Of a DNA stretch of 64,000 nucleotides, positions 27,557 to 35,592 are shown one piece after another. Both the position numbers and the translations under genes were made by a program. Location: the NCBI RefSeq assembly GCF_009849585.1, contig NZ_VCRN01000004.1, positions 62,001-126,000 of the forward strand, read 5' to 3'. The notes under the pieces are model-generated. The model was not told the DNA's origin, searched no databases, and was given only the letters and a program-made list of their open reading frames with translations. The number at the start of each line of letters is the position of its first letter. Position 1 is the first letter of the stretch. The stretch is from Bacillus sp. ZZV12-4809 (lineage in GTDB: Bacteria > Bacillota > Bacilli > Bacillales > Cytobacillaceae).

Positions 27557-28561
27557 TCACCTTCTGTCCGCTACTGATCCTCTTTCCACCAAATGGCCTT
27601 TTACTCTTTGGATTTCAGGAGTGTCCGTGTCCCCATTAATATGCTCCAAAAGAAGGTTAATCGAATAATCAACCATTTCGTCGACCGGCTGATGCCAGGT
27701 GGTTAATTCATAAGATGACCAATCCGACATTGCCACATTATCAAAGCCTACAACAGATATATCCTCAGGAATTCGAATTCCCTGCTTTTTCAGAAAATCC
27801 ATTGCGCCAAAAGCAGATATATCATTTGCACAGAAGATGGCATCTATCTTTTTATCCTGTTCCAGCAGCTTTCTGGCAGCAGCAAATCCCCCTTCATATG
27901 AATAAAGACCGTTTTCGGTTAGAAATGAAGAGATGCCGTGTTCTGCCAAAGCTTCCTGGAAGCCATTTTTCCGATCAACTGTTGTGGATGTATTCATCGG
28001 TCCGGAGATAAAGGCGAGATTTTCATGTCCTTTTTCTATCAGATAGTGGCCAATCCTTTTCCCGGCAGCAAAGTTATCGCATACAACAGCACTGCTTAAG
28101 GAATCGTTCACATATCGGTTAAACAGGACGACCGAGATGCCATTTCGGGTAAACTTCTGTACAGTCGAAGAGGTTAATAGCGCATCTGTGATGATGGCTC
28201 CCTCAACGCTGTATTCAATTAAATGGCTCACTTCATCCTCTTGGATCTCGTTATTCTGGGAGTTGATAAACATAACCTTGTACCCTTTTTCGGCAAGCCT
28301 GCTGTAAAACTTATCGAGGATTTCCGGATAAAAAGGGTTCTGGATATTCCGCATGACAACTCCAATGATGCGGGACTGATTGGTGATCAGGCCCCGTGCT
28401 ATGGCATTCGGCTGATAGCCAAGCTGTTCGGCAGCATCCAGAATCAGTTTTTTCTTTTTAGGTGAGATACTTGAATTTTCACTAAAAGCCCGGGATACGC
28501 TCGATTGGGAAACGCCTGCCAATCGGGCGACATCCATGGCTGTCACTTTTTTATTTTTCAA
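27557..28561 (-). CDS. LacI-family transcriptional regulator of the HpsN-like dehydrogenase cluster
   Basis: This is a repressor of 334 aa. The helix-turn-helix (AMDVARLAGVSQSSVSRAFSE) is followed by a sugar-binding-protein-like sensor (GVVMRNIQNPFYPEILDKF). The start is a TTG at 28561 with AGGAGG 8 nt upstream. No ATG with a good ribosome site exists in frame. It lies within the cluster it probably controls. Palindromes of the form TTGAATACGTATTCAA at 31691 (promoter) and 29921 (imperfect) are its likely operators. Confidence 0.9.
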   Translation of the reverse strand: MKNKKVTAMDVARLAGVSQSSVSRAFSENSSISPKKKKLILDAAEQLGYQPNAIARGLITNQSRIIGVVMRNIQNPFYPEILDKFYSRLAEKGYKVMFINSQNNEIQEDEVSHLIEYSVEGAIITDALLTSSTVQKFTRNGISVVLFNRYVNDSLSSAVVCDNFAAGKRIGHYLIEKGHENLAFISGPMNTSTTVDRKNGFQEALAEHGISSFLTENGLYSYEGGFAAARKLLEQDKKIDAIFCANDISAFGAMDFLKKQGIRIPEDISVVGFDNVAMSDWSSYELTTWHQPVDEMVDYSINLLLEHINGDTDTPEIQRVKGHLVERGSVADRR

Positions 28562-28612
28562 CGCATGTTCCTCCTGCCTTGATCTAGACAGAGAAATTAT
28601 AACAGATTTTGC

Positions 28613-29896
28613 TTACTTCACGAGGCTGCTGTAGCGCTTCACACGAAGGTCAGCCTGTGCCTGGTGTCCTTTAAAGCCTTCAAGTTCGCATAGACGGGAT
28701 GCATATTCACCGATTTTTGCACTCGCTTCCGGAGTTGTTCTCTGGTATGTGCATGTTTTCAGGAATTTGCCTACCCATAGGCCGCCAGTGTAGCGGGCTG
28801 CCTTTTTCGTCGGCAGCGTGTGGTTTGTGCCGATTACTTTATCCCCGTATGCCACATTTGTTTCAGGCCCTAGGAATAGTGCACCGTAGTTTGTCATGTT
28901 TTCAAGGAAGTAGTTCGGGTCTTCCGTTAAAATTTCCACATGCTCATAAGCCAGTTTATCCGCTTCCACTACAGCTTCCTCCAGGCTGTCTACAAGAATG
29001 ATAGAACCGTAATCCTTCCAGGCAACGCCTGCTACATCTGCTGTTGGCAGAGTCTCCAGCTGGCGTTCGATTTCTGCCACTGTTTCGTTCGCCAGCTTCT
29101 CTGAGGTTGTAATTAGACATGCTGGAGAGTTAGGTCCATGCTCAGCCTGTCCCAATAAATCCGTTGCAATGATTTCTGCATCGGATGTTTCATCCGCAAT
29201 GACCAGAACCTCTGTCGGGCCTGCAAACAGGTCGATTCCTACTCTTCCGTATAATTGACGCTTCGCTTCCGCTACAAATGCATTTCCAGGTCCAACAAGC
29301 ATATCAACCGGCTCAATGGTTTCTGTTCCGATTGCCATCGCACCCATCGCCTGGATTCCGCCGAGGATATAAATCTCGTCTGCACCAGCCAGATGCATTG
29401 CCGCCACCGTTGCAGAAGGAATTTCTCCTTTAATCGGAGGTGTGCAGGCGATCACGCGCTTAACGCCTGCCACTTTCGCCGTCAGCACACTCATGTGGGA
29501 GGAAGCAACCATCGGATAGCGTCCGCCGGGAATATAGCAGCCGACACTGTTTACCGGAATATTTTTGTGTCCAAGGAACACGCCAGGCAAAGTCTCTACT
29601 TCAATGTCCTGCAGTGCTGCTTTTTGATGCTGTGCGAAATTGCGGATTTGTTCCTGTGCAAATTTAATGTCATTGATTGTTTGTTCGGGTACAGATGATA
29701 CGATTTCCTGGATTTGCTCTTCCGTTAATCTGAATTGCTCCGGTGACCATTTATCGAACTGCTCGGAAAGTCTGCGTACCTCTGCATCTCCGTTATCTTC
29801 GATTTTTTTTAAAACTTCACTAACCGATTCTCTTACTTTTACATCTGCTTCCTGTACCTCTTGATCGTTTTTACCCTGTTTTAGGAAAGTTGCCAT
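28613..29896 (-). CDS. Histidinol dehydrogenase-family enzyme, sulfopropanediol dehydrogenase (HpsN)-like
   Basis: This is a zinc- and NAD-dependent enzyme of 427 aa that would oxidise a primary alcohol through an aldehyde to a carboxylate. Zinc-ligand and catalytic residues of HisD are kept: GQAEHGP (Gln, His), YEHVEIL (Glu-His), [14 protein letters not shown] (Asp, His) and a C-terminal His in GFKGHQAQA. There are no histidine genes nearby. Segments such as [21 protein letters not shown] and [19 protein letters not shown] fit the HpsN branch as I remember it. HpsN makes sulfolactate from dihydroxypropanesulfonate. The frame opens 17 codons earlier, but the ATG at 29896 has AGGAGTG. Substrate unproven. 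Confidence 0.8.
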   Translation of the reverse strand: MATFLKQGKNDQEVQEADVKVRESVSEVLKKIEDNGDAEVRRLSEQFDKWSPEQFRLTEEQIQEIVSSVPEQTINDIKFAQEQIRNFAQHQKAALQDIEVETLPGVFLGHKNIPVNSVGCYIPGGRYPMVASSHMSVLTAKVAGVKRVIACTPPIKGEIPSATVAAMHLAGADEIYILGGIQAMGAMAIGTETIEPVDMLVGPGNAFVAEAKRQLYGRVGIDLFAGPTEVLVIADETSDAEIIATDLLGQAEHGPNSPACLITTSEKLANETVAEIERQLETLPTADVAGVAWKDYGSIILVDSLEEAVVEADKLAYEHVEILTEDPNYFLENMTNYGALFLGPETNVAYGDKVIGTNHTLPTKKAARYTGGLWVGKFLKTCTYQRTTPEASAKIGEYASRLCELEGFKGHQAQADLRVKRYSSLVK

Positions 29897-29920
29897 TTTG
29901 ATATCACTCCTGTTTTTAAT

Positions 29921-29939
29921 TTTGAATACGTATGCAAAC
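29921..29939. promoter_or_regulatory. Possible internal LacI-type operator
   Basis: TTTGAATACGTATGCAAAC is a near-palindrome with the same TGAATACGTAT core as the promoter operator at 31691. It lies in the 54-bp gap between the SDR stop and the HpsN-like start. Confidence 0.55.
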
Positions 29940-29950
29940 ATCCGCAAAAA

Positions 29951-30712
29951 TTAAATGGCTGTCCATCCGCCATCTACTTTTATCGTATCGCCTGTAATAA
30001 ACTTTGATAGATTGGAAGACAGGAATAGGGTGGCTGCGGAAACATCTTCGGGATCTGCAAGTTTTCCAAGCGGGATCCTGCCGTAGACTTCCTTTTCAAA
30101 TTCCTTATCCTCAAACATCTTTGAAGTCAGCTCTGTTTCGATAAAGGTGGGAGCCACCGCGTTTACATTGATGCCATGTGATGCCCATTCCACCGCAAGT
30201 GCTTTCGTCAGCTGCACCATGCCGCCTTTGCTTGCACAATAGGCCGCCCGTTTATAGTAGCCGACAAACGCCATCTGGGAAGCAATGTTGATAATCTTGC
30301 CGGATTGATTGGGAATCATATACTCGGCTGCTTTCTGGCTGCAGAAAAACGCTGCCTTCAAATTGGTGTCTAGCGTCAGATCCCAATCCTCTTCCGTCAC
30401 TTCCATGGCTGGCTTGGCCCGGTTAATTCCGGCGTTATTGATCAGCACATCGATTGAGCCCATATAATCCACAGCTGCTTCTGTCATTCTTTTAATCTCT
30501 GAGACATTATTTAAATCAGCGGAAACATAATAGCTATTAGTATTAATTTTTTTCAGCTCATCGGCTGTCTGGCGGAGTGCCTCTTCATCTCTCCCCACAA
30601 TTACAACCTTCGCTCCGTTTTCAGCAAAGGACATGGCGATATCTCTTCCAATTCCTTTGCTTCCGCCAGTCACGATTACCGACTTATTCTTAAGATCCGG
30701 AAAGTATCTCAT
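29951..30712 (-). CDS. Short-chain dehydrogenase/reductase
   Basis: This is a classical SDR of 253 aa. The nucleotide motif is TGGSKGIG (residues 16-23) and the NNAG motif is present. The catalytic Tyr and Lys are in YKRAAYCASKGG, and the C-terminal ITGDTIKVDGGW is standard. It would interconvert a secondary alcohol and ketone with NAD(P)H. It overlaps the preceding gene by 4 bp. Combined with the hydroxyacyl-CoA-dehydrogenase-like enzyme, it could epimerise the substrate before the HpsN-like oxidation. This is inferred from layout. Confidence 0.9.
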   Translation of the reverse strand: MRYFPDLKNKSVIVTGGSKGIGRDIAMSFAENGAKVVIVGRDEEALRQTADELKKINTNSYYVSADLNNVSEIKRMTEAAVDYMGSIDVLINNAGINRAKPAMEVTEEDWDLTLDTNLKAAFFCSQKAAEYMIPNQSGKIINIASQMAFVGYYKRAAYCASKGGMVQLTKALAVEWASHGINVNAVAPTFIETELTSKMFEDKEFEKEVYGRIPLGKLADPEDVSAATLFLSSNLSKFITGDTIKVDGGWTAI

Positions 30713-31659
30713 ACCATTTCTCCCTCAGGGATTCCCAGATCCTTCTTTAAGAATCGGATCAGCTCAGCTTCCCTTTTCTGATTGTACTCTTTGGAAAAAG
30801 CCTCATCCCACTTGTAGTAGCCTTCACCCGATTTATCGCCGAGCTTCTGTTCTTCTACAAGCTTCTTTAAAATAGGCAAGGATTCCTCCGCACCGGAAAG
30901 ATGCTGGAACAAATAATCAGAGATAGCCGAGAAAACATCCAGTCCGCCCATATCGGCCGTCATCAAGGGACCGGAAACCGGCAGCCTTCGTCCAATCCCA
31001 TAAGTAACGGCATCATCAATATCTTCTTTGCTCGCAATGCCTTCCTCCAGAAGATATTGGGCTTCACGGAATAGTGCATATTGCAGGCGATTGCCGACAA
31101 ACCCGGGAATCTCTTTTTTTACTTCGATCGGCTTTTTCTTCATCTGCATTAAAAGCTTAAAAGACCTTTCCACTGCTTCATCGCCGGTCTTCTCACCGCG
31201 GACAACTTCGACAAGAGGAATCAGATGAGCCGGATTCCAAAAGTGTGTCACTACAGTACGTTCCGGGTGAGCAGTCTCTGAAGCAATATCCGTTGGACTA
31301 AGGCCGGAAGTATTGCTTGCGAGAATGACATCAGGAGCACATAGAGCGTCCAGACGTTTAAATAAGTCAATTTTTAATTGAAGATTTTCCGGTACAGCTT
31401 CAATTACGAAAGTTGCACCTTGAACTGCTTCTTCAACAGAGACAGTCATTTTAATATTTTCCTGAATGTGGCCAGCTTCCGATTCGGATAAAATACCATT
31501 ATTGAGCATAACCTCAAGCTTCTTCAGCATGTTGGTCCAGCCCTGTTCCAAGTCGGCATCGCTGATTCCCTGCATTGTCACACTAAATCCGGCCCAAGCC
31601 GCATTAAGTGCAATGGAATGGCCCATCGTGCCGCACCCAAGTACAGCTATTCTCTCCAA
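30709..31659 (-). CDS. 3-hydroxyacyl-CoA dehydrogenase-family NAD enzyme
   Basis: This is a two-domain dehydrogenase of 316 aa. It has a Rossmann GCGTMGHS motif at residues 8-15, the catalytic histidine in VVTHFWNPAHLIPLVEVV, and the C-terminal helical domain (KKEIPGFVGNRLQYALFREA). The HFWNPAHL form is common to 3-hydroxybutyryl-CoA dehydrogenase, L-gulonate 3-dehydrogenase and carnitine dehydrogenase. With no CoA ligase or thiolase nearby, a free hydroxy acid or diol substrate is more likely than an acyl-CoA. Start is a TTG with GGTGAG upstream. First gene of its operon. Confidence 0.88.
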   Translation of the reverse strand: MERIAVLGCGTMGHSIALNAAWAGFSVTMQGISDADLEQGWTNMLKKLEVMLNNGILSESEAGHIQENIKMTVSVEEAVQGATFVIEAVPENLQLKIDLFKRLDALCAPDVILASNTSGLSPTDIASETAHPERTVVTHFWNPAHLIPLVEVVRGEKTGDEAVERSFKLLMQMKKKPIEVKKEIPGFVGNRLQYALFREAQYLLEEGIASKEDIDDAVTYGIGRRLPVSGPLMTADMGGLDVFSAISDYLFQHLSGAEESLPILKKLVEEQKLGDKSGEGYYKWDEAFSKEYNQKREAELIRFLKKDLGIPEGEMV

Positions 31660-31690
31660 TCGCTCACCAACTTTCTGAAATTTCTAGTTT

Positions 31691-31706
31691 TTGAATACGT
31701 ATTCAA
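31691..31706. promoter_or_regulatory. LacI-type operator overlapping the promoter
   Basis: TTGAATACGTATTCAA is a perfect 16-bp palindrome that begins at the -10 box and extends toward the transcription start of the dehydrogenase operon. Repression here would be direct. The likely binder is the LacI product at 27557. Confidence 0.75.
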
Positions 31707-31733
31707 TATACAATGTAAGCGTTATAATTTCAA
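31705..31733 (-). promoter_or_regulatory. Sigma-A promoter of the dehydrogenase operon with cre-like spacer
   Basis: On the minus strand, TTGAAA and TATATT are separated by 17 nt, an excellent vegetative promoter. The spacer holds TTATAACGCTTACA, which matches the CcpA cre consensus at all but one position. Catabolite repression and the local LacI could therefore both act here. Confidence 0.8.
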
Positions 31734-31776
31734 GATAAAATTATAAATTGTAAATATTTATTATCTTTCAGATTAG

Positions 31777-31802
31777 AAATCAATCAAACGTTTGATTGAT
31801 TT
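31777..31802. promoter_or_regulatory. Long perfect palindrome, copy 1
   Basis: This is a 26-bp perfect palindrome whose central 18 bp, CAATCAAACGTTTGATTG, recurs exactly at 50141-50168. It lies about 45 bp upstream of the -35 box. The shape suits a TetR- or LacI-type dimeric regulator. The regulator is not identified. Confidence 0.6.
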
Positions 31803-31844
31803 TAAAGGACGTCGCCAGACTGCTTTCGTTCTTTTAATGTAAAC

Positions 31845-31881
31845 AATACTAATAGAATCGGGATACCTGCAAATAGAGAAG
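31845..31881. repeat. Short dispersed repeat, copy 2
   Basis: The stretch starting AATACTAATAGAATCGGGAT and ending with CAAATAGAGAAGC matches 25817-25852. Further TGCAAATAG-like units follow until 31940. Non-coding. Confidence 0.4.
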
Positions 31882-31956
31882 CTCATTTTGCAAATAGATT
31901 GCTTGACCTGCAATGGCCAAATCCGCAAATAGTCCGTTTCGCACAATAGCCCTTAT

Positions 31957-31988
31957 AAAAAAGACAGAGAGCATAATCTCCCTGTCTT
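31957..31988 (-). terminator. Terminator after M42 peptidase
   Basis: The arms AAGACAGGGAG and CTCTCTGTCTT on the minus strand are followed by a run of six T residues. They begin 12 bp after the stop. Confidence 0.85.
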
Positions 31989-31999
31989 CCCAGATACGG

Positions 32000-33067
32000 T
32001 TATGTATCTAAAAACGTCTTCCCCTTGAGCTGATTCAATGTCAAAACAAAGTCGTGCAGAAGCTTGTAGGAGTTTTCCATATCATCCAGGTCGACTACCT
32101 CAATCGGCGTATGTGTATAGCGGGATGGGATGGAGATAACCCCTGCTGTGACGCCTTTATTTGTCATATGTATGGCTCCGGCATCTGTTCCGATTCCCAT
32201 GAAGACTTCATGCTGATAGGGGATATCTCCTTCTTCGGCTACTTTTTCGAGATGCTGAGTGACAAGCGGGTGGGCAATCAGGGATTTATCAGCGATTTTG
32301 ATGCAAGGGCCGCTGCCAAGGATTCTCGTGCCTGTCATGAGCACGTCAAATGTGTCGCTGGTTGGCGTTGTATCAAGTGCCAGCGCAAAATCGGGCTCTA
32401 CAGCTGCAGATACAACGGATGCTCCTCTTAGCCCAACTTCCTCCTGAACCGTAAAGGCACCATATATGTCGCCATGCTGAGCCCCATTTCCTCCAATGTT
32501 TTGAAGCAGACGAATCAATAGGGCGCAGCCTGCCCGGTCGTCCAAGGCTTTGCCGGTAACGCGATTATTTCCTATTTTCTTAAATTCGGTGCCATAGCTG
32601 ATGGGCTGTCCAACCTTGATTCCCATTTCAGCTGCTTCTTCTGCTGTACGGGCTCCGATATCAATATAAAGATCGCGGTGGCTGGAAATGCGCTTTGGAT
32701 CATCCCATTTCACATAGTGGGCCGAAATAGTTCCGATCACTCCATCGACATTGCCTTTTTCAGAACGGATTTTAACCGGCAATGATAAAAGAATACGGTC
32801 ATCAAACCCGCCTAATTTTTCAAACCGAATTAACCCATTCTCTTCGATTTTCTTCACGATAAACCCAATCTCATCGGTGTGAGCTGCAATGACTAAAGAA
32901 GGAAAATCCGGATTATTCCCTTTCTTTTTTACAATCAGGTTCCCGACTGAATCGACATGGTATTCATCCACATAATCCTTCACTTCATTTAAAATAAATC
33001 TTTGTACATCCTGTTCAAAACCGCTCGGACCTACTATATTGCATAACCCTTTTAATAATTCATACAC
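32000..33067 (-). CDS. M42-family metalloaminopeptidase
   Basis: This is a cytoplasmic di-metal aminopeptidase of 355 aa, of the tetrahedral TET/FrvX/glutamyl-aminopeptidase family. Metal ligands and catalytic residues are in AHTDEIGF, DDRAGCALL and QEEVGLRGA, with a further zinc Asp in LALDTTPTSD and a His near the C-terminus (SRYTHTPIEV). It removes N-terminal residues from short peptides. It follows an oligopeptide-type binding-protein gene by 60 bp, so imported peptides are the likely substrate. Confidence 0.92.
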   Translation of the reverse strand: MYELLKGLCNIVGPSGFEQDVQRFILNEVKDYVDEYHVDSVGNLIVKKKGNNPDFPSLVIAAHTDEIGFIVKKIEENGLIRFEKLGGFDDRILLSLPVKIRSEKGNVDGVIGTISAHYVKWDDPKRISSHRDLYIDIGARTAEEAAEMGIKVGQPISYGTEFKKIGNNRVTGKALDDRAGCALLIRLLQNIGGNGAQHGDIYGAFTVQEEVGLRGASVVSAAVEPDFALALDTTPTSDTFDVLMTGTRILGSGPCIKIADKSLIAHPLVTQHLEKVAEEGDIPYQHEVFMGIGTDAGAIHMTNKGVTAGVISIPSRYTHTPIEVVDLDDMENSYKLLHDFVLTLNQLKGKTFLDT

Positions 33068-33098
33068 AGTGAAACCCTCCCTTTGATATGAAAAGAAA

Positions 33099-33119
33099 TC
33101 CCCCGCTTTTGCAGGGGCT
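33099..33119 (-). other. Intergenic hairpin between binding-protein and M42 genes
   Basis: GCCCCTGC and GCGGGGG pair across a 4-nt loop, and TTTCTTTTC follows on the minus strand. It may act as a partial terminator that reduces peptidase expression relative to the binding protein. Confidence 0.55.
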
Positions 33120-33127
33120 TCCGGCTG

Positions 33128-34747
33128 TTAATTAGTCAGGTAAACCTTTGTAAAATCATCATCTTCCATTGGATGTGCAGAGAATCCCTGGACATAGGCT
33201 GCCATTGCGATTGGCGGTGTTGTATGTGCCAGCGTCACCCACGGGGCATCTTTATGAAAAATTTCCTGAGCCTCCTGGTAAAGCTTTGCCCGTTCATCCT
33301 GGTCAAATGTTACACGTGCATCCTGCAGAAGCTTTGTAAATTCCTCATTTTCATAGAAGGCACGGTTACTGGCAGGTTTCTCCGTATTCGTTGCACTCAG
33401 GTTCGGGAACAGGAAGTTATCCGGATCGGCCATTACACCTGTCCAGCCGTATAATCCCATAGGATGTTCCCCGTTTCCGGACTTTTGAAGGTACGTTGCC
33501 CATTCATAGGTTACAATTTCAGCTTCGATGCCGACCTTCTTCAAATCTGACTGGATGGCTTCTGCCACCTTCATTGGCTGCGGCATATACGGCCTCGGAT
33601 TGCTCATCGCCCAAAGCTGAGTTTTAAATCCATCTGGATAACCGGCTTCTGCCAATAGTTTTTTCGCTTCTTCCACATTCAATTTGTAGTCTTCAATGCT
33701 GTCATTATAGCCCCATAATACGGATGGGAACGGGTTTTTCGCCACTTCAGCATAGCCGTTGTAAAACGCATCCACAATGGCTTGTTTATCTATGGCCATA
33801 TTGACTGCCTGGCGGACTTTAACATCATCAAAAGGTGCCATTTGTGTGTTCAGAACCATGTAGCCAATGTTAAAGCTTGGGCGCTTGACAAGACTTAAAT
33901 TGGAATCAGCTTCAATGGTCGTGGCATCATCCGGATTTAACCCATCAATGATGTCGACTTCACCCGCTTGAAGAGCTGTAAGGCGTGCGGAATTTTCCGG
34001 AATAACGCGGAAGATCAGCTCATCCAGGTATGGACCTTCACCTGCATAATTTTCATTTTTCTTCAGCACTATTTTGTCATTGGTTTTCCAGCTGTCAAAT
34101 ACAAATGGGCCGGTTCCCACTGGATTTTGATAGAATTTGTCGCCATGCTTTTCGATCGCAGCCGGACTTGCAATTCCAAACATAGGGATAGCCAAATAGC
34201 TGATAAATGGAGCTGTCTTTTCAGTTAACTTAAACTCTACTGTTGATTCATTAACTGCTTTTACATACTCGATTTTATGGTTTGGATCTCCTTTAAACCC
34301 TCCATACAAGAAAGGGTAGTACGGAAAATCCCCGTTGTGGTAGGGGTTCTCAGGATCCATCCACCGATCAAAGTTGAACACGACAGCTTCCGCATTAAAA
34401 TCGGTTCCATCCTGAAACTTGATGCCCTTTTTCAGGTTAATAGTCCAAGTCAGTCCGTCATCAGAGACTTTGTGGGATTCCGCTAATCCGGGCTGGACTT
34501 CAAGATTTTCATCATACACAAAAAGTGTTTCAAAAATATTGCTAGTTACACGGATGGATTCGCCATCTGTTACATTGATGGGATCCAATCCAATTGCATC
34601 AGCACCGCGGGCATAAATTAAGGAACCGCCCTCTTTTGGATCGCCGCTGCTGCTGCCAGATGCTTCTTCACTGCTGCCTGAACATGCTGAAAGCAGCATC
34701 GAAAAAATCAGTAAAATGCTTAATACTAATGAAGACTTCATTCTCAT
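33128..34747 (-). CDS. Peptide-type ABC transporter substrate-binding lipoprotein (SBP family 5)
   Basis: This is a 539-aa extracytoplasmic binding protein. The signal sequence ends in the lipobox LLSACSG (Cys near 22). Family 5 segments include GLTWTINLKKGIKFQDGTDF and VRQAVNMAIDKQAIVDAFYNG. Proteins of this type carry di- and oligopeptides or glutathione. No permease or ATPase gene accompanies it, so it must use a transporter encoded elsewhere. A cre site lies about 190 bp upstream. Confidence 0.9.
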   Translation of the reverse strand: MRMKSSLVLSILLIFSMLLSACSGSSEEASGSSSGDPKEGGSLIYARGADAIGLDPINVTDGESIRVTSNIFETLFVYDENLEVQPGLAESHKVSDDGLTWTINLKKGIKFQDGTDFNAEAVVFNFDRWMDPENPYHNGDFPYYPFLYGGFKGDPNHKIEYVKAVNESTVEFKLTEKTAPFISYLAIPMFGIASPAAIEKHGDKFYQNPVGTGPFVFDSWKTNDKIVLKKNENYAGEGPYLDELIFRVIPENSARLTALQAGEVDIIDGLNPDDATTIEADSNLSLVKRPSFNIGYMVLNTQMAPFDDVKVRQAVNMAIDKQAIVDAFYNGYAEVAKNPFPSVLWGYNDSIEDYKLNVEEAKKLLAEAGYPDGFKTQLWAMSNPRPYMPQPMKVAEAIQSDLKKVGIEAEIVTYEWATYLQKSGNGEHPMGLYGWTGVMADPDNFLFPNLSATNTEKPASNRAFYENEEFTKLLQDARVTFDQDERAKLYQEAQEIFHKDAPWVTLAHTTPPIAMAAYVQGFSAHPMEDDDFTKVYLTN

Positions 34748-34933
34748 CGTTTTTTCCCCCTTGTAATTTCTATGTAAGCGGAGCTGAAAAGTAAGATAAG
34801 GTCATTTTTAGACTTTTCATACTTTTTAATAAAAATCAGTATATCTTAGATTATCGAAATATTCTACTATATTTTTAGAGACGAAATACTTATTTTTGAA
34901 AGCTTGTCTTATCAACTTCTCTACTATAAAGAT

Positions 34934-34947
34934 TGTAAGCGATTACA
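34934..34947. promoter_or_regulatory. CcpA cre site upstream of peptide-binding-protein gene
   Basis: TGTAAGCGATTACA fits the consensus TGWAANCGNTNWCA at every position. It lies upstream of the binding-protein/M42 unit and would place it under carbon catabolite control. Confidence 0.65.
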
Positions 34948-34990
34948 AATATTTTCAGACTTTCTAATAGTTATTTAGATTACCTTAAAC

Positions 34991-35023
34991 AAAAAAATGG
35001 CCCAGTCATCCTGAGCCATCCAT
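34991..35023 (-). terminator. Terminator after SpoIIAA-like gene
   Basis: The arms ATGGCTCAG and CTGGGCCAT on the minus strand are followed by seven T residues. Confidence 0.85.
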
Positions 35024-35068
35024 GGAAACTAGATTTTATTAGAGATCCATAAAATAGTCCTTATAAGG

Positions 35069-35425
35069 CTATTTCAATATCCAAGACCAGGCTTCTTCCA
35101 GCTGATGGCCTTCAAAGTATTCAACCGTGATCCCCGGCAGGTAGTTCGTGAGCTTTGAAAAAGTGCCAATCCAGTCTTTATCACTTACAACAGCGAATTT
35201 ATTAAACTGCTTCCATCTTTTTATATCAAACCCCATTCCTTCCGCTGCACCCTGGAAGGTTGTTCCGTCCACATCTGTCATGATGGCCAGGATATTGAAT
35301 TTCTGGTCTTCTTTAAAATTTTCTCTCACATATTGATCCAGTTTTTCAGCATCCTCCTTGGTTGCATTGCCATTAAAGGCTAAGGCAATGGTAGAAGGAG
35401 AGCGGGATTCTATCAATTGAAGCAT
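35069..35425 (-). CDS. SpoIIAA-like STAS-fold protein
   Basis: This is a 118-aa cytoplasmic protein of the SpoIIAA-like family, a STAS-like fold with lipid- or partner-binding roles. Recognition rests on length and on the pattern FNGNATKEDAEKLDQYVREN, ILAIMTDVDGTTFQGAAEGM and KFAVVSDKDWIGTF, which is usual for this group. It has its own ribosome site (GGAGG) and terminator. It is a single gene, and nothing nearby gives a specific function. Confidence 0.75.
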   Translation of the reverse strand: MLQLIESRSPSTIALAFNGNATKEDAEKLDQYVRENFKEDQKFNILAIMTDVDGTTFQGAAEGMGFDIKRWKQFNKFAVVSDKDWIGTFSKLTNYLPGITVEYFEGHQLEEAWSWILK

Positions 35426-35555
35426 AAATGATTACCTCCAAAGTGTTTTATTGAGGTAAATTCCCGATTAAACGGGCTTCAAAACTAGCGTTGGGGTGTT
35501 TTTATTGAAAAATGGTGTGTTATTTGCAGTATTCACAATTGGGGCCTATTCCAGC

Positions 35556-35590
35556 AAAAATAGAACCAGCCTTCCCGGGCCGGTTCTATA
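35556..35590 (-). terminator. Terminator after acyl-ACP desaturase
   Basis: The arms AGAACCGGCC and GGCTGGTTCT on the minus strand are followed by ATTTTTGC. Confidence 0.85.
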
Positions 35591-35592
35591 CC

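Larger units (their letters stand above)
34748..35068. other. Intergenic region with cre site and terminator
   Basis: No gene is seen in this stretch. It holds the leader of the binding-protein gene, a cre match at 34934 and the terminator of the SpoIIAA-like gene. Confidence 0.5.

Noticed and set aside
28613..29896. Annotation as histidine-biosynthesis hisD
   Set aside because: The catalytic residues fit the family, but the context is a three-dehydrogenase catabolic cluster with its own LacI regulator and permease, without any other his gene.
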